A DNA stretch of 64,000 bases, from contig JARDYH010000007.1 in NCBI GenBank assembly GCA_029215795.1, forward strand, positions 94,627,263-94,691,262, given 5' to 3'. Position numbers and translations under genes: made by a program. This DNA comes from Anniella stebbinsi (taxonomy: Eukaryota > Chordata > Lepidosauria > Squamata > Anniellidae). The notes beneath the pieces were generated by a model that was given only the letters and a program-made list of their open reading frames with translations, was not told the DNA's origin and made no database searches. Positions within the stretch are counted from its first letter, which is position 1, and each line of letters starts with the position of its first letter. Shown here in pieces: positions 13,347-25,300 of this stretch.

Positions 13347-16300
13347 GGAAGGAAGGAAACAGATGTGTGCAGGGCCTTTGATTTTGGTGGCAGACAGATT
13401 TAATCTATCTATTTCTCATCTCAGTTCATGACTTTGGGAGTGTCCATCATTTAGCAGTATAGATATACTCTGGTTCAATCCAGTACAGCTGTAGAAGCGT
13501 CCTCTCAGGACTCCTGGGAGCTTCACCTCTGGGATCGCAAGTCATTTTTAGTACCCTCACAAAGCCTTGAACATCAGAGATCTGATTCATTGCAACAGAA
13601 GCCCTTCTAGGCAAGAGCCACATATTCACCAGTTGCATGATAATTCCAGTAAATGTGTTGTGAAACAGGGGTGGACGTCAGGAGAAATATGAGTAACATA
13701 TGAACCAAAACATATAAACCAGGTGGTACCTGCTATTGATCCTTTCCATAGGAATTGTGATTTTTTTGCAAAGTACTTTCAGTCTTCCTTACGCTACATC
13801 CTCACACCAATTCTGTGTGGTCAGTCACTCTAAATGAATGAGGCTGAGAGAGAGTGGTGTGCTTAAGTTCAAGGTCAAGATAAAACTTGAAACCCGGGTC
13901 CCTTCTATCTCTGTCCAGCACTTTAGCCACGGGGTCACCATTGGGGTTTTTACTCTTACTTGATTCAGCTCTTTGGCCAAAATCTTGCTTCATGCTTGGC
14001 CGATGGCACGAGTGCAAAAGCTGTGAATTCTACTGCTTGGACAGGATTACCATGACCTGGAAAGAATTAAGAACCCTTAAAGGAGACGGAGGGGGGGGGG
14101 GGTGAGGCTCAGGTTTGTTCCAGCCTTGGAAGTTGCTTTGTCTTGCTTATATTTTGGCTTAATGGACTCTTTTTGCCCCTTAGGCGTTGGATGTAGAACT
14201 GAACAACCTGTCAGCTCCAGTGAATCAGGATCTAGAAACAGTGAGAGGGATTGTGGCCAGACCTCCCCAAGAGGTCCCTGAGCAATTACTGAAAGCTTTG
14301 GAAAAAGACGCCAAGAACCTTCAAAAGTCTTTTGGCTCTGTGAGTGAAGTCTTGGCCTCTTGGCTGCTAAACCTTTGCACTGCAGCAGAAACAGAAAAGG
14401 TACTGCATTCCTTACAGCCAAGATGTTTAGTCACCAAATTTGATGGTTCTTAAGCCAAGTAATAACCATTTTTATTCAAAGAAGGTTCCCCATTTTATGC
14501 AAGAGGAATATTTTGTGAAACACCAGACACTTGAGCTATCTCTAGGAAAGTTAGACGTGGGGGGTGGGGAGATGGCCATACACATAGATGCACACATGGC
14601 CAGTCAGGCACATCTACCCTTCATGAGCCCAAGTGGAGGTTATAGCTCTAGACCCTCCCTAACATGCTATTTTTCTATATGCAGAGCATTAAGATCTGCA
14701 AGCCAGCACCCCCCCCCCCCCCAATGATGTTTCTACAGTTAAGGAAAGGCATTGCCATTCAACTCTGCTGGTTATATAAACCAACCTGTGGTCAACTGTG
14801 GGGCTTGCTGGTGGTCTCTGCTCCTCAGATAATTTCATGAGGCCTTGCTAAACTTTAACCAAAGCATTCTAAATAAATGTCCACAGTTTCCTCTCGTATG
14901 AGAATGTATTAAACATTTAAGAGTTCTATTCTGCAATTCAGTGTTGCATCTCTGCTTTGTATGTAAATTGTAAATGAACATATACTAAACCAAAGAGTAT
15001 GAACTCCATCATTGGCAAGCCATTATTGCTAGGTGGGAGCAATTTTATTTTGCAGGCAAACCATCATGGGGGGCAGGGAAGGTCAGAAAGTGAGGCCAAA
15101 TGTGTGTAGAGGACTGTTATGTGTGAAGCATAGTCTGGTCCTCTTAAACACAGAAGTGGTTAGTTCCTTTGATAAATACACACCCTACTAGCTTGAGGTA
15201 TTTGTAGGAATTTTACTATTTGGATCTTTCTCCACTCAAGAATTTGGTGCAGTAAATATGCAGTTGTGTCCCATTTGTTTCTTGAAGTCTTCAAATCTCT
15301 CTTCATGGTAGCACAATTGTTGTGGGAATATTGCTGCTATGTGAGTTCCCTTCAAAGTGGGAACTTGGTCACTGCTACTTCACTGTGTTATTTTTTTAAT
15401 GAAGTGCCATCTGTTATCCTTTGAGCTGCTGGGAATTTTAAAGAAACCCCATACAAAAAGTGAGGAGGACACACACATCACTTGGGGAAAACTCCAAATG
15501 TTTCAGTCATGGCTGCCCTGTGACCTGCCTGGGGGCTTCCTCTGAACACAGCCTGTATGGAGTGTGTGCATCTGAATTTGTGGGCAGCTCATGTGGCTAC
15601 GTTTGTTGTGGAAGAGTCACTGTGCAATGTTGTGGAAGAGTCACTGTGCAAAATGATTCTCCCCTCTCCCTTCAAAATTTCATGTCCTGTCCATGTGGCA
15701 AAAATGTTCTTGAGAAAAAGACATCTCAATGAAGTCTTTCTTCTTTTTTACTACTACATGTGATCTTTTTTATCATATACATCCTGATGGAAGAAGATAC
15801 CTTGTGGCAGCAGTTATGCTTCAGAAGTAGGCCTGCGTTCTGTATTAGTCCGTAATCTTGGTGCCTGACAACTAAAATGGCAGTGTTTGTTAAAGGCTGA
15901 CATCTTTGGCTAACCTTGGTTTGCCCCTTTGTTCATATTCGGGTTATAATCATTGCTTCTGTTTTTGTTTTGAGGCTAAAGTCCTAACACAGCATGAAAA
16001 GCTCCAGAGCAAACTGCAAGAGCTGCTGAGCTGGGTGTCTGACACCACACAGTTTCTCAACGGTCTTGAATGCCAGAGCACAACGGCTGCCAGCAGTTTG
16101 AATTCCTGCCTTCAGAGCTACACGGTAGTCATAGCAACACCTCAGGCTAAGCCTGGCTGGGAGGGAGGGAGGCAAGTTCCCACAGGGAGAAGTTCCATTC
16201 ATCACACCTGTTTCCTCTCGTGTTGTGTGGCTACCCCCCAGTGCTCCCCTAACCCATTGAGACCTTCTTTTATTCTATTCTATTATACATTCTTCCAAAA

Positions 16301-19300
16301 TTGTAAAGAATCTTTTAAAGGTGTACAACCTTTCCCCTTAATTAAAACAAACTCTAAAAATGGCCCCCATATATTTTCAAAATCATTCTTCTTAGATAGT
16401 CCCCTCTTTACTTTTATGTTACATGTTAATTTATCATTAATCGCAATATCCCATACCTCTATATCCCATTCTTCTATTGTATAATTTCCTTGTATTTTCC
16501 AATTCTTCACTATCATTAATCGAACGGGTGTCAGAAGGTTGTTAATCAAATCCTTCATATTTTGATTCCCATAAGCTTTATCAAAAATTGACAGTAAAGC
16601 CAAATTTGGACTTATTTTTACACTGCCTCCCATTATTTCACTTATTTCTTTAAAAACCCTTTTCCAAAATTTTTGAACATGTTCACATGTCCACCACATA
16701 TGAAAGTATATTCCATCCTTCTGACAACCCTTCCAACTTAACATCGAAATTTTCTTGTCTATCTGATGTAATCTTACTGGTGTTAGGTACCACCTCCAAA
16801 TTATTTTGTAATAATTCTCTTTTGTCCTTACTGATAATAACTTTAGCATTCTTGATTCTCATATCCTCCCCCAGTTCTAATCACTAATTTGTTTTGTTAA
16901 ATCATCTTCCCATAATATTTTAAGAGAATCCTGTTGGTCTCCATCCTCCATCAATATTTTATATATTTCACTTATCATACCAATTTTACTTTTATTTCCC
17001 CCCTCCTTTTCTCTTGATTCTATTAATTTCTCAAATCAGTGTAAGAATGATCTTGGTAGGTTATATTAGTGGTCTGTGTGGTTTGCCGTGCTACTGATGT
17101 CTGAAGCCAGATGTTTCAGATGGTAGCCATACCCTTAGTAGCCAACATCTGATAGTTAAAGGTTGCTTTCTCTGGAAATCCCGGTGGATGAAATGGGCAG
17201 GGTGGAGGGAAGGTTGTTTGGTTGGTTGTTTGGTTGCCTTCCTCTTTCTCTCCCTCTCTCCACTGTGTTTTTCTTGCCCAAGCTGACCCTCATCTATCCT
17301 TACTTCCTTTCTCTCCCCCAACATTTTGGCAAGACTTGAGGGTCTCTTCCCTGAGTGGAGATTGAGTTGCCTGGGTGACGTTCTCCCCCACACTGGCATA
17401 CAGAGCTATCTGCATGATGATGTGGGTGCAGGACTAAAAATAGATATACGATGGCTAGTAGCCCCTGACAGGATTGTCATCCATGTATTTAAATAACTGT
17501 GTTGTGCCAACAGACATTTCAACAGTCTGTGACTGTCATAAGTTATAACCATCTATGGCCATGAATTCAGCAGATTTATATGTTGTTTGACAAAGTATTT
17601 CCTCTTGTTTGTCTGTAACTTTAGAGGGTGTTTTGGTAATTCTTTTGTGCCTGAGCTTGCTACTGGTTCCTCCCAGAGCACATGGCTAGGAAGCCAGTCC
17701 TTCCCCTGACTGGGGAAATGGTAACCCTAATTGCCAGTTCCTTTCTACTTACAATACAATGCTGCTAGGCATTTCCTGCTTCCCTGAGTGCTAAGACGTT
17801 CTAGGGCAACATGACAGGGTAGGATTTAGTTTCCTCTGGACAAGAGAGAGCTCTGGAGAATTAGGATTATCCTTGTAATATTGATGTTGTTTTCAAATGT
17901 ACATGCAGAGCATTTGGGAAGCAAATGAAGACTCCTATAGCAGGCTGCACATCTACTTGCCCTGTATCAGGTTCCCAGGGAGAGACACTCTGCACCTGAG
18001 ATGTGCTTCACCTTTAGCCCACTCATAGCTCCAAACTCTCTCTCTCTCTCTCTCTCTCTCCCCGCCCACCCTCCCACTAGCTCTGAGGGTGTCACCGTGT
18101 GAAGGCTATCAGGGAAGACATACAGTAGTGATGAAGGACCATTACAGTTCTTCTGCTTTAAGGTCCCTGGCCACTCATTCAAGATGGCTGAACTCATAAA
18201 AGGATCCAGTGTACTTAATACACCCTGCGGCTTCAGGACATGCTGGTGTTCATGTAAAAAAAGAAAAGATTCTTTTGAGAAAGTAGCTCTGGATGTGCAC
18301 TGACATCTGGTAGCCCTGGGCAAAGGTTGTAGTGCTCCGTCTCTTTGAGTTGTATAATATATGGCAGGCTGTGCAGCCTCCAAATAGTTTGTACTGATTA
18401 TGTTTTTTCCCCCCGTTGCTCTCTCTTGACATGGTCAGGAGCTGAAAATGCCCCTTGCAGACACCAAAGGTCATCTCGACGCGACAGCCTTTGACATTCA
18501 GTTCTTCATTTCTGAGCATGCTCAAGACTTGACCTCTGAGCAAAGCAGGCAGCTGCTGAGGCTGCTGAATGAACTGCAGAGGTCTTTCCAGGAGCTTTCT
18601 GAGAGACTGGCCACCCGGGTGGAGGTTCTGCAGGTCTGTCTCCAGCAAGCGGAGCAGACAGATCAGGTGATGGTGGTGGAGCAGCAACCTCTGCATTTAA
18701 CAGGGAATGGCTTGTGTGTGTTTTCCTCTCTAACAAATCTGATGACTTGCCTACGGGCTCCTTGCACAGTTTTTAGTACGCACTGGATGCTGCTTCAAAG
18801 CAAAGAGAGGCTTCGTTTCTCTGTGCCTCTCTTCCCAATTATTTCTATCTCATGGCAGGGTGGGTTAGTTCCACTGAGCATATCCTCAAGAGAGATGGCC
18901 ACTCTAAGGGTAATGGAGAATATCAGTCCAATCAGATTTTGGCAATATGATGGGGTTGAATTCCTTCTCTCAACAAGAAGGCTAAAATGATGTCCTGGGT
19001 GGAGTTGGAGGAGTGTGGATGGGGAATTAAAACTGGCACAATTCAACTCAAATGCATTTGGGCCCATGTCACACACAATGGTTTTTTTGGTGGGTTTTTT
19101 TTTTTTTTTTGCTAAACACCGAAGATGTTTTCTCTGTACACCTACAAGTGTAAAGCATGACTGCAGCAGATACATTGTCAAAAAGTTAGATCCAGCAAGT
19201 ATATTAATCTTGAAGTATTTGGCTGTCAAATATGCCCTTGGTGGAAAACCTGGGTTTGTTGCTTTGTGACATGTGAAATAACCCTTAAGGATACTGGATT

Positions 19301-22300
19301 TTGACATTTTATTGCCCTAGACATTAAGAGCCATGTTTTAAGAACTACATTGATGTCATGTTTTGAATTGTTAAATGTGTCTCAATTTCATGCCAATTTT
19401 GCTGACCAGCAAATACTGGGTTCAGGGCACCCCAATTTCTGTGTCTTAATGCAGCTTATAAACAAACAAACAGCTGTGAAAGATGCATAACAAAAACATC
19501 CAAAATCTGCAGTTGGGCAAAACCTTTATTAGGACGAATCAAAATGGCACAAAAGATTGTACAAATGTTCAAGTGCTGCAGAACTCATCATCAGGTTAAA
19601 AAAAAGGAGGAAAAAATAAATGGAAATGGGGGTAGAACAGAAAAGTCCAATAATTAGGCTAGATGATGTGGCCACAAGGACTGTAGTTTAGACCCAGGGG
19701 CTGTCTTGACGGTGCTGGGTTGCCTACACTTTAAGAAAAGCCCCGCACTTCCTCTGCTGCGCGGTGGCAGCAGCTAATCCCAATCCAGAGGGAGGGGGTG
19801 GGCTTTCTGACGGCCATTCGGCTCCCTGGGCTCTGCCTGGGTGGACAGCAACCAACCAGGGGTCGGCATCCACCCAGGAATGCCTCTGCCATGACACTGG
19901 AGTGAGGTTAGACAGCGGATGTACCCTATTCACCTCGCTCTGGAGAAAAGTCAGGGTAAGTCCCTGACTTTTTTAACTCACAGCTTTGCAGGAAAGCCCC
20001 ACGATGGCTTTGAAGGCTGCTGCATAGTATAACCGATGTAGTGCTACTTCGCAGCCACCGCAGAGCTTTCAAAGCGAATAGACAGCCCCCCAGTCTCGAA
20101 GTGGAGATTGCAGACTGAATGAGTTAGTCACTGGTAAATGCTGCCTGTATCCAATTACATCTCACATTCTGGGATAAAGAAGCCATGACTGACCTGCATT
20201 TATGAAAGCATAAAACCTGGCTGCAATCCATGTCTGTCTCTTGCCCTAGGAAAAAACCAACACAGGTTCCTAGGCAGACAGAGAGCAGAAGGAAAGAGAA
20301 GCATTGCTGTCTTTCTATTGGCAAAGCCAGAGATTAATTTCATGTAGTGAAATGAGGCAAAATACCTTCATGAGGGCTGTAATCCCTGGGGACTGGGAGT
20401 CGTTTCTTTACCATGCCTAAAATATGGTAGGCAGGGTACTTGCTGCCTCCCCATACTGTGGGGTCCAGCATTCCTTGGAATTTGGATGAATTTAGGGAAC
20501 CATGACCAGAAAGCCCATTCACGTTTGTAGCATTGAAATGAACCATGCAGAACCACTAGCTACTTCAAAGGGTCACTTTGGGGATGGGAGATGAAGGCCC
20601 CAACCCCCTTAATTGACTGTCTGACCGACTTTTGCCACAATGGCTACTCCCTCAACACTCCTCTCTTGCCCCTCTAGATTGGCACCAGGGGTGAGGGTGG
20701 AGCAGGTAGTATCAGGGTAGGGGTGTGGATTTCTGGAAAACTTTGAGTTAGAGTTCCTTCCCAGGACTTTTCTGGATATTTCTTTTTTGGATGCCCTAAA
20801 TCGATTGGAATCTGATGTCGCATGTTTTCTTGACATATTTTGTAAACTAAACTAAAAAGTATTTAAAATGTGTGCTATATAAATAGCTCAAAGTTTTTCC
20901 AAGTAAAATATTTGATTAGGGTTGTGCTGCAGCTGTGCTTTGTTGATTCCCCGCCCCCGCCCCAAACTTGTTCATGTAGAAATAAGTCCCTCTAATTCAT
21001 TGGGACTTAACTTTCTAGTTACTGTGTTTTGGATTAGAGCCTTTTTGTGGAAATTGGAAATTATTTTTATTGAAATATTCATAAATATTTTATGACATAA
21101 CAATCGTATACATTTGTTTACATTGTTTATGCTTTTAAGACAAAATGTGAAGGCACTGAAAACAGTTAACATACTAATTTTTGCTTGCCCAAACAGCAAT
21201 GCATTTACATTTGTTATATATGTATGCACACTTCCTAAGAATAGTCAACTGAAAAGAAGTTAATTGCAACTTTGAAACTGCATGATTTGGTTGGTACTAT
21301 AGCCATATTATGTTACTGTTTTTATTTTATTTTTAGAAATCGAAAGTTTGCCCCAGGGGAGCAGATGCGATCCTAGGGCCCTCCTTCTGCTGATCCATGA
21401 TCTATAGAATGTAGAGTGAATATTTTGAGAACACAAAGAGCACCACCTTTTAAATAAGGACCCAAACTAGACATGATGCTAAATGTGTCCCTGGGAAGAA
21501 CATCATCATTTCTTTTCATTAGCAACAGAAGGGTGAGGGTGGGGAGGGGTTGCCAACGTGAGCTCTCCCCCCCACCCCAGGGCTAATAACAGCATGGGGG
21601 TGGGCAGCTAATTTTCGTCTGGATCACAGCTGGGGGAGGGAAGATTTAAACCTCTCCTGCCCATGTGCTGTGACCTTGATTTAAAAAATCCCCCCTGCAG
21701 CTGCTAATAATTAAAAAAAACACAACCACTTATTGTGCTTTTGAGTTTAGCATCAAGTCTATTTCTACCATGAAGAAATGCACCTTGAGGAAGCCCTCCA
21801 CCCTTTATGCTTGCTCAGTACTCGCAGCCCCTGTAACTGCATGCCCTCCCTTTCTTCCTCAGGCACTATTAATATAAATAATGTTTTTGTTTAACAGTTG
21901 TCCCTCTGCAATGTGTGGCTGTTCTGCCTCTTGTCTTTGTGTGTATTAACCGGTTTGCTTTGCCTTTTCAGATTCAGTGTACTCTCATCCCTAATGCGAG
22001 AAGATCCCATTATCCTGCTGAAGAGTGCTTTTTAGGAGTGCTCTTTTCCCCTTCCTCAAACTGCTTCTATTGTTTGACTTAAAGACTGTCAGAGAAAAGC
22101 ACTTTCTCTCGTTTGGCACAAGTTTGTGTGTTTTGATCGTAAGGCGCCAGGGGAAAGAGAAATTGCACATTAGCTGAAAGAAGGATGGTTTAGGGTCACA
22201 CATCATGCTCAATTGCTCCAGCGTTGTTCTGTTTGCTGTAAACAAGAAGATAATCTAGAATTTGGTTTGGTGCACTGTCCAAAACACTCTCTCTCTCTCC

Positions 22301-25300
22301 CCCTGGTACCTGTCCCCAGAAATAATGTTTCTTGGGTCACAGCAGTTCTACAAGGTCATCTGCATGTCTCGCTATTCCCCAGATATCTTTTGTTCATGAG
22401 ACTGGAATGCAAAAATGAGGATGCAAGCAGAAGTTGGGTTAATTGCTTTCCAGTCCTGGTAGCGTAAACTGGACTGGCTTTTTCTCCATGGGAATTATTT
22501 ATGTTTCGGTTCAGTTGATGTAATAGGTTTCCCCTCAGTGGGAGAAAAAGACATGAAAAATGTTGCCTTGTTATGTAAAATTGACAAGGATTTTTCAGGA
22601 AAGGTCCGCAAGGAGATCTTATTCCTACCACTTCTCTTTCATTCCTGCAGCATCCCTACAGATTTTGCCATCCATTTCTTAATAATAATAAGTGGTAATT
22701 CATCCATCAAGGAAAAGCCATTCGGTCAACACCAGACTTGGATGAATGGGCTACTATACATGAATGAAAGAGAGAAATTAGAGCAGGAGAAAATATTCAA
22801 ATAGCAAATGACCCAATTTTAAACAAGTTGCACTCTGTTGTTCCAGACCATAGAACGAAAGCCCTGTCTAGAGCAAAAATAAACAGTGGCAGGTGAGAAA
22901 GAGAGAAAGTGGGACAATGAATCTTGTAGGCCATCGACTTCTCCTGCTAAAATGCTTTGTGTTTTGACACTTGTTTGACTTGTATTTGTGGCTTTCATGG
23001 TTTAGCTGCTAGGTATTAACAGGCTCCTGTCTTGATTCTAAAACTCCAAAATTCTAAATAGACACTCCAAGAACAGCACGCAATACGCAACCAGAAATTG
23101 GAGGAATTGTGCACCTGGATGAATCAGGCCGAGACCGGGCTGCTGGATCCGCAGGAAGTAACTGGAGAAGGAGAACTCTCAGTACTGGAACAGAGGCAAA
23201 GTAATGTGAAGGTAAGCACAGGATTACAGGGATCCTGGAGTTTTGGAGAGAGAGTGTGTATATGTAAAGGGTTGATCACTGAGTTGAACCTCTCTTGATG
23301 ATCTCTTGGAAACTTCAGCTGGTGTAGCAACTTCTTCTTGTGATCAGGCTCAGAGCTCCTCACATCCACACATCCGGCCAGCGTCAGCACTAATGTTCTG
23401 TTACCTCACAGCCACAGTTTCTCTACAAGATGTAGTGATGCACGCCAGTTTGGATTACTTTAAAGGGGGTTAGACACATTTATGGAGGATAAGGCTATCA
23501 ATGGCTGTATGATACCTCCAGTATCAGTGACAGTATGCTGGGGAACACAAGCTATTGCGCTCTTGTCCTACTTGTGTGTTTCCCACAGGCATCTCTTTGG
23601 CCACTGTGTGAGTAGAATGCTGGACTAGATGGGCCCTGCGTGGCCTTCCGTTCATGGTGTTTGAAGTGACCTCAAAGCCGCTTAGGGCCATTTTGCCAAA
23701 GTGTCATCTACCTTCCTGCATGCCCCACTGGCACACTCTCTGAGTCAGCAAGGATGTACGTGTGGCCAAGAGCAGAGAGAAAGAATATAGAATCCTAGAA
23801 TAGGAAAGTTGGAAGGGGCCTCTAAGGCCATCATTGAGTCCAACCCCCTGCTCGGTGCAGGAATCCACCTTGAAGCATCCCTGACAGATGGTTGTCCAGC
23901 TGCCCCATGAAGGCCTCCAGTGTGGGAGAACCCACAACCTCCCTAGGGAATTGGTTCCATTGTTGTACTGCTCTAACAGGAAGTTTTTCCTGATGTGCAG
24001 CCGGTGGAGGGTGGCTTGGTGGCCATCCTTGCAACTGTCAGAACTGATCGGACTTCCCTTGGAGGCTCACCACAGCCTGAGCAGGCTCATACGACTCTGT
24101 GTGTATGTGTGGAGTTCAATCTGTGAGGTGTCCCATGAAGGGCGTGCATTTTGATCCTAGTGGGCAACAGCAAGATGGGTGTGTGTTTGTTTTTAAGAGA
24201 CAATGAAAAGTGGTTCTTTCCTTCCAACAGTGGTGGTTCTTGTTCATTAATTGTAAGCTTTCATGCTTCTTGCTGTATCGCAAAATAAATAGTCGAAATG
24301 CATATTTATTTTAATATGAGTTTTATTATTTTAATAGGAGGTTTAAGGGACTTTTTAAAGATACTAAAAAAATCTGGATGTGGTGTGTTATAAATGCCAA
24401 CTTTAAATAAATGAGCCACAGAACTTTGGAGAAGACTGTCATTTTTATCATGCTGGCTTTGTATATGATTTTGTGTTTTTATTGTTTTGGTTTTATATCG
24501 TATTCTGTTTCAGAGCTTTGTATTTTATTGTATTTTAAAAGTTTACAGTGCCTAGATAATTTGTTTTCCAGGTGTCTTATCAATACAATAAATAAATGCC
24601 ATTCTTTTGATTACTGCCATTAGGACCTGCAGAAGAGCATGCACAGCCGGGCAGCTTCCTTTGCAAGCATCTTGAAAGCGACGGAGGAGTTCCTGGAGGA
24701 GAATCGGACAAAGCTAGACCCCAGGGAGCTGGCATCCCTGCAAGAAAGACTCTGTCAGGCTAAGGAGCAATACCAGTCCTTGCAGGAGAGGGCAGAGGCA
24801 GCTCAGAAGGAGCTTGAGAGCGCTGTGAGCGCTGTGGTGCAGCAGCAGACAGAAAAGGTAAAGCACCCGCATGGGCCCGTGAGTCCTTCCTTCTTTCCTT
24901 CCTTCCCTCCCGTATTTAGTTTTCCAGTGCGGACAGAAGGTGGTCAGGACAGTCTGCAACAGATGTGGGAACAGAGAACCTCCCGGGATTTAGGAAGGAG
25001 TTGAATAAAGTTTTGGAAGGCTAGATGTTGTCTGGTACTCTCAAAGTTACAGTGGGCTGCGCTGGCAACTGATGGCTGTAGTTGGGGACCGTGGGGCTCA
25101 ACAAACCATGGGACCTGGGGGTGGTCAGATAACATTTGACTACCAGGAGAGTTGGTCAGGATGATGGTGGAGTTTTGCCCTTTCAGACCAGCAGATCAGA
25201 AACATACAAGTAGAGGATTTCTAACCAGGGACGCTGGGTGACGAGGAAGACGAAGGGCCTCCTGCAGCCTTCTCCAAGGCAGACCTTGAACTAGTCAGCC

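Larger units (their letters stand above)
12011..14183. other. Intron with a MITE, a GA microsatellite and a MIR-like SINE
   Basis: Holds a G-run (12644-12655), a Harbinger-like MITE (12921-13147), a (GA)n/(GGAA)n tract (13307-13358), a minus-strand MIR-like element (about 13793-13945) and a G-run just before the acceptor region (14091-14102). Confidence 0.7.
16125..18438. other. Intron with an L1 fragment and a CT microsatellite
   Basis: Holds a minus-strand L1 ORF2 remnant (16270-17040) and a (CT)n tract (18036-18061). The rest shows nothing recognised. Confidence 0.7.
23212..24623. other. Intron with a CR1 3' fragment and a squamate repeat
   Basis: Holds an unclassified interspersed repeat (23450-23667) and a CR1 3' end (23783-24003). 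A possible LINE-type tail sits at about 24540-24600. Confidence 0.65.

Noticed and set aside
16283..16849. 188-codon minus-strand open frame as a host gene
   Set aside because: Content is L1 ORF2 C-terminal sequence, so it is a LINE remnant.
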